Of a DNA stretch of 41,972 bases, positions 39,564 to 41,972 are shown piece by piece; position 1 is the stretch's first letter, and every line of letters begins with the position of its first letter. A program made the translations under genes and the position numbers. The notes beneath the pieces were generated by a model. It was not told the DNA's origin. It was given only the letters and a program-made list of their open reading frames with translations, and did not search any database. Source of the stretch: an uncultured Enhydrobacter sp. (GTDB lineage Bacteria; Pseudomonadota; Gammaproteobacteria; Pseudomonadales; Moraxellaceae); NCBI GenBank assembly GCA_946222995.1, contig CAMIOS010000019.1, positions 1 to 41,972 of the forward strand, in the 5' to 3' direction.

Positions 39564-40742
39564 CTACAATAATTCGTCAATGGCTGTGGTGTCTGGTAGG
39601 GTGCTAAACACATCATTTTTCACATAGTTAAGTAGCTTTCTGTCGTTCTTTTTAAATAACGTCTCTGGTTGCACAAATTGGCTGTATTCATTGTCTTTTT
39701 TCAAGAATACATAGCTGTGTATCGGCAGATTCATCTCAAGAATGTCATAGTTGTGCGTGGTATAGAAAAATTGGCTGTTAGGCTGTAGTTTCTCGATAAT
39801 CAAATTAACAATTGCTTGCTCAAGCTCCGAGTGGGCAAACGCCATTTTTTCATCAAGAAAATAGGTGTCAGGGATTTGGTTTCGTTGATAGTCATTTAGA
39901 ACACGAGAGACAAATTCAGCAACCATAATCGCATCATAAGTCCCTTTGGATAGACGTTCAGCATTGGCAATTTTGCCTTGTAAGTCCATAAGTACCGTAT
40001 CATGATTGCCAAATTTGATACTGTAGCCGTTATCGCCTGTGGCATCACGGCTGACTAGCACATCGGTTATCGATTTATCAAAAGTTTGTAAAATGGCTTT
40101 TAACACATTGATATTTATCAAGTTAGTATTAGGACTATGCTCAAGGTTCTGCGAAAATTCATTGTTAGAGAACACATACAGCCAACCGCATTGAACTTCT
40201 TTTTTGAGGTCATCGAATAAATTGCTTAAAGCGACAGGGTATTTCTCATCTGTATAACTGGTGATATAACGTGTGTTTCTAATGGCTATTTTTTCTTCCC
40301 ACACTTTATCAAGGCGTTTGCGTGCCATCGCCACGCTGTCATTCACGCCTATGGCAACTTGGGCATAGGTAAAGCCAATATTGGATTGGTTGGGTAAAAT
40401 ATCAAGTTGTAAGCGGTGCAGTCGGTGAGCTTTGGGCGTAGCAAATTCTACTCGCAGTTGAGCAGGTTTGTCTTTGTGATAGACGTGAGTATGGAACTGA
40501 GCAATGGCTTTTTCTTGTAAGACGATAAAATTTTGCATGAAGTTTAATAACGTGCCTAAAGAGGTCTTACCACTCGCATTTGCCCCAGATAAAATGCACA
40601 CTTTACGAACGTAAAATTTGGGTCTATCGGTCAAATATTCATGCGTGATGGTACTATCTTGGATAGGGCGTTGATAGGTCAAATCAAGCGTTGCCTGTCC
40701 AAAGCTGAATAGGTTGTCGATATAAATGTTAGTAAATAGCAT
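39564..40742 (-). CDS. ABC-type AAA ATPase (RloA/AbiLi-like)
   Basis: A 392-residue SMC/OLD-like ATPase of the AAA_15/AAA_21 type. Walker A GANASGKTS (53-61), signature LSKGT (264-268), Walker B YFLDEKM (D297-E298) and switch histidine TTHN (H330) are all present, so it should bind and hydrolyse ATP as a dimer. It begins MLFTNIYIDNLFSFGQATLDL, the usual first strand pair. It is paired with a Toprim/RloB-like protein, as in AbiL, RloAB and PARIS. It lies outside the prophage and may defend the host against other phages. Confidence 0.85.
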   Translation of the reverse strand: MLFTNIYIDNLFSFGQATLDLTYQRPIQDSTITHEYLTDRPKFYVRKVCILSGANASGKTSLGTLLNFMQNFIVLQEKAIAQFHTHVYHKDKPAQLRVEFATPKAHRLHRLQLDILPNQSNIGFTYAQVAIGVNDSVAMARKRLDKVWEEKIAIRNTRYITSYTDEKYPVALSNLFDDLKKEVQCGWLYVFSNNEFSQNLEHSPNTNLININVLKAILQTFDKSITDVLVSRDATGDNGYSIKFGNHDTVLMDLQGKIANAERLSKGTYDAIMVAEFVSRVLNDYQRNQIPDTYFLDEKMAFAHSELEQAIVNLIIEKLQPNSQFFYTTHNYDILEMNLPIHSYVFLKKDNEYSQFVQPETLFKKNDRKLLNYVKNDVFSTLPDTTAIDELL

Positions 40743-41007
40743 TTTAGTTCCAGAAATTGGAATTTGATGAGGCTTATAATAGCAAGTTTATATGGATAGG
40801 CTCAAGCAGTTATTTAAAAATGGCAAGCATTTTTTACACGGTTTTTTAATAGGATAAAACTAAATTTTTATTCAATAAATCAAGCGTGATAAAATAAAAA
40901 GGCGGATAGCATAATTTATACTAATTTATCATAAGTATATGATTTAAATATTATTTTTATTTGACTTGCAAAAATTATGTTGTTAATATTTATTTAAATT
41001 AACAAAT
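40743..41007. other. AT-rich divergent intergenic region
   Basis: These 265 bases, very AT-rich, lie between the leftward ATPase operon and the rightward LRR genes, and should contain promoters for both. No structured element is recognised. Confidence 0.4.
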
Positions 41008-41292
41008 ATGGATTTAATTATGTCTTTATTTTTTTTAAATACTAAAAATAATATTTATCGTGCGACTAAAAAATATTTCGAGTTATATGGCGTTGATTTA
41101 CCTTTTGCCCATTTCTATAAATACCTTGATGAAGATGGTAATATTTATCTTAGAATTGAAAATGGTGGTGGTTATAACCTATTAATGTTTTCTACCAAAA
41201 AAATTAATGATGTCGATGAGTTCGCTAATGAATGTCTAAAAATAGGTATTGACCTAGATGGTTATGAATATCGTGGTAGCTGGAGGTACTAA
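41008..41292 (+). CDS. Small hypothetical AT-rich gene
   Basis: A protein of up to 94 residues (ATG at 41008; MSLFF at 41020 is an alternative). It is acidic/aromatic, with FYKYLDEDGNIYLRIENGGGYNLLMFSTKKINDVDEFANECLKIGIDLDGYEYRGSW. No family recognised. Very AT-rich. Its stop overlaps the start of the next gene, so they are co-translated. Confidence 0.6.
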   Translation: MDLIMSLFFLNTKNNIYRATKKYFELYGVDLPFAHFYKYLDEDGNIYLRIENGGGYNLLMFSTKKINDVDEFANECLKIGIDLDGYEYRGSWRY

Positions 41293-41936
41293 TGAAGAAT
41301 AAAAACCAACTCGCCACCATGACAGGGACAGGCGTGGCGTTAAAAAATGCGAGTAAAAGTTTAAAAATTACTAATAAATTATTGGCGGAAGTTGATGATT
41401 TTGAAAAGCATTGGCAGTGGTGGTTATCGCTTGATGATAAATGGCGAATACTTTTTTTAAAAAAAGAATTAAAGTTAGATTGTGTGGATTATAAATGGGA
41501 ATGGAATAAATATTCAAAACAAGATGAAATTACTATTAATCAATTAGGTATTGACTGGTTCGATAAAGAGTTGATGAAAAATTATATTGAAAACATTTTA
41601 GCATTAACACAAGTTGAATGGATTAACTATGTAATTAGTGATATTTCTGCATTAGCAAATTTAACCAAGTTATCGAGTATTAATTTAAGCCGTAATGAGA
41701 TTAGCGATATTTCTGCATTAGTGAATTTATCTTATTTAACTAAAATTTGTTTTTGGCAAAATCAAATCGATGATATCTCTATATTAGCAAAGTTACCCAG
41801 TTTAATTGAACTAGATTTAGGAAGAAATGAAATAAGTAATATTTCAATTTTAGTAAATTTAACCAATTTAACTTACCTTAATTTATGCAGTAATCAGATT
41901 AGTAGTGTTTCTGAATTACGGTGTTTGTCAAGGTAG
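41292..41936 (+). CDS. Leucine-rich repeat protein, possibly shortened
   Basis: A 214-residue protein. An N-terminal domain of about 115 residues (ATMTGTGVALKNASKSLKITNKLLAEVDD then DDKWRILFLKKEL) is followed by about four SDS22-like 22-residue LRRs, each L..L..L.L..N.I.DIS.L (for example NEISDISALVNLSYLTKI). The last repeat ends abruptly at SSVSELRCLSR without a capping unit, so the gene may be truncated or frameshifted, with the window edge 36 nt away. Ribosome site GGAGG lies upstream. A protein-binding role is inferred. No signal peptide is seen. Confidence 0.7.
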   Translation: MKNKNQLATMTGTGVALKNASKSLKITNKLLAEVDDFEKHWQWWLSLDDKWRILFLKKELKLDCVDYKWEWNKYSKQDEITINQLGIDWFDKELMKNYIENILALTQVEWINYVISDISALANLTKLSSINLSRNEISDISALVNLSYLTKICFWQNQIDDISILAKLPSLIELDLGRNEISNISILVNLTNLTYLNLCSNQISSVSELRCLSR

Positions 41937-41972
41937 TTGTCACCCATATACAAATCAAGCGACTAAAATCTT

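Overview
The window is a chromosomal segment of a Moraxellaceae-type gammaproteobacterium (Moraxella/Faucicola/Psychrobacter-like). This is inferred from the protein style of the flanking dapC and arginase genes and from moderate GC; I could not run a search to name the species. It holds about 3.5 kb of host chromosome at the left, a nearly complete transposable (Mu-type) prophage from about 3.7 to 38.6 kb, and an AT-rich genomic island at the right that begins at a tRNA 3'-end fragment.

Left flank (1-3.6 kb, all on the minus strand): an N-succinyldiaminopimelate aminotransferase (dapC), an arginase (rocF) and a four-repeat COG4705-type membrane protein.

Prophage: the organisation is that of BcepMu rather than of Mu itself. 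A regulatory switch near 30.7 kb divides two divergent arms. The rightward early arm carries a Ner/Cro-like protein, small early proteins, a DDE transposase with its AAA+ activator (MuA/MuB counterparts), Gam, an HU-like protein, an Xre regulator, GemA (gp16) and Mor. Mor lies at the extreme right end. The leftward arm carries a zinc-ribbon membrane protein, a two-gene cassette (secreted Excalibur-type protein and membrane protein), lysis genes (M15 endopeptidase, putative holin), Mu-like packaging and head genes (gp25/26/27-like, large terminase, DUF935 portal, MuF, gpG, protease-scaffold, capsid, decoration protein, gp36, gp37), and P2-like contractile tail genes (FI, FII, E/E', T, U, X, D, V, W, J, I). 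It ends with two repeat-linker proteins that probably form the tail tip or fibre. No structural gene is obviously broken, so the prophage may be functional. Three copies of the spaced motif GGTGGG-N2-GA-N7-ATG, one at the left edge and two at the right and all pointing inward, are probable transposase-binding sites. I found no convincing target-site duplication.

Cargo and oddities: a plus-strand AT-rich gene for a two-TM coiled-coil protein sits inside the minus-strand head operon and is the best moron candidate. The MuF protein has a C-terminal extension resembling phage-borne BECR-type nuclease toxin domains. The repressor C-terminus and the next protein's N-terminus share a duplicated motif. 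At least four families of short palindromic repeats are scattered through the intergenic gaps of host and phage, and one copy lies inside a phage coding sequence.

Right flank (38.8 kb to end): a 24-nt fragment identical in form to the 3' end of a tRNA (T-arm to CCA) looks like an attachment-site scar. It is followed by an ABC-type AAA ATPase plus Toprim/RloB-like two-gene operon, which resembles the AbiL, RloAB and PARIS class of anti-phage systems. A small hypothetical gene and a leucine-rich-repeat gene, both AT-rich, follow.
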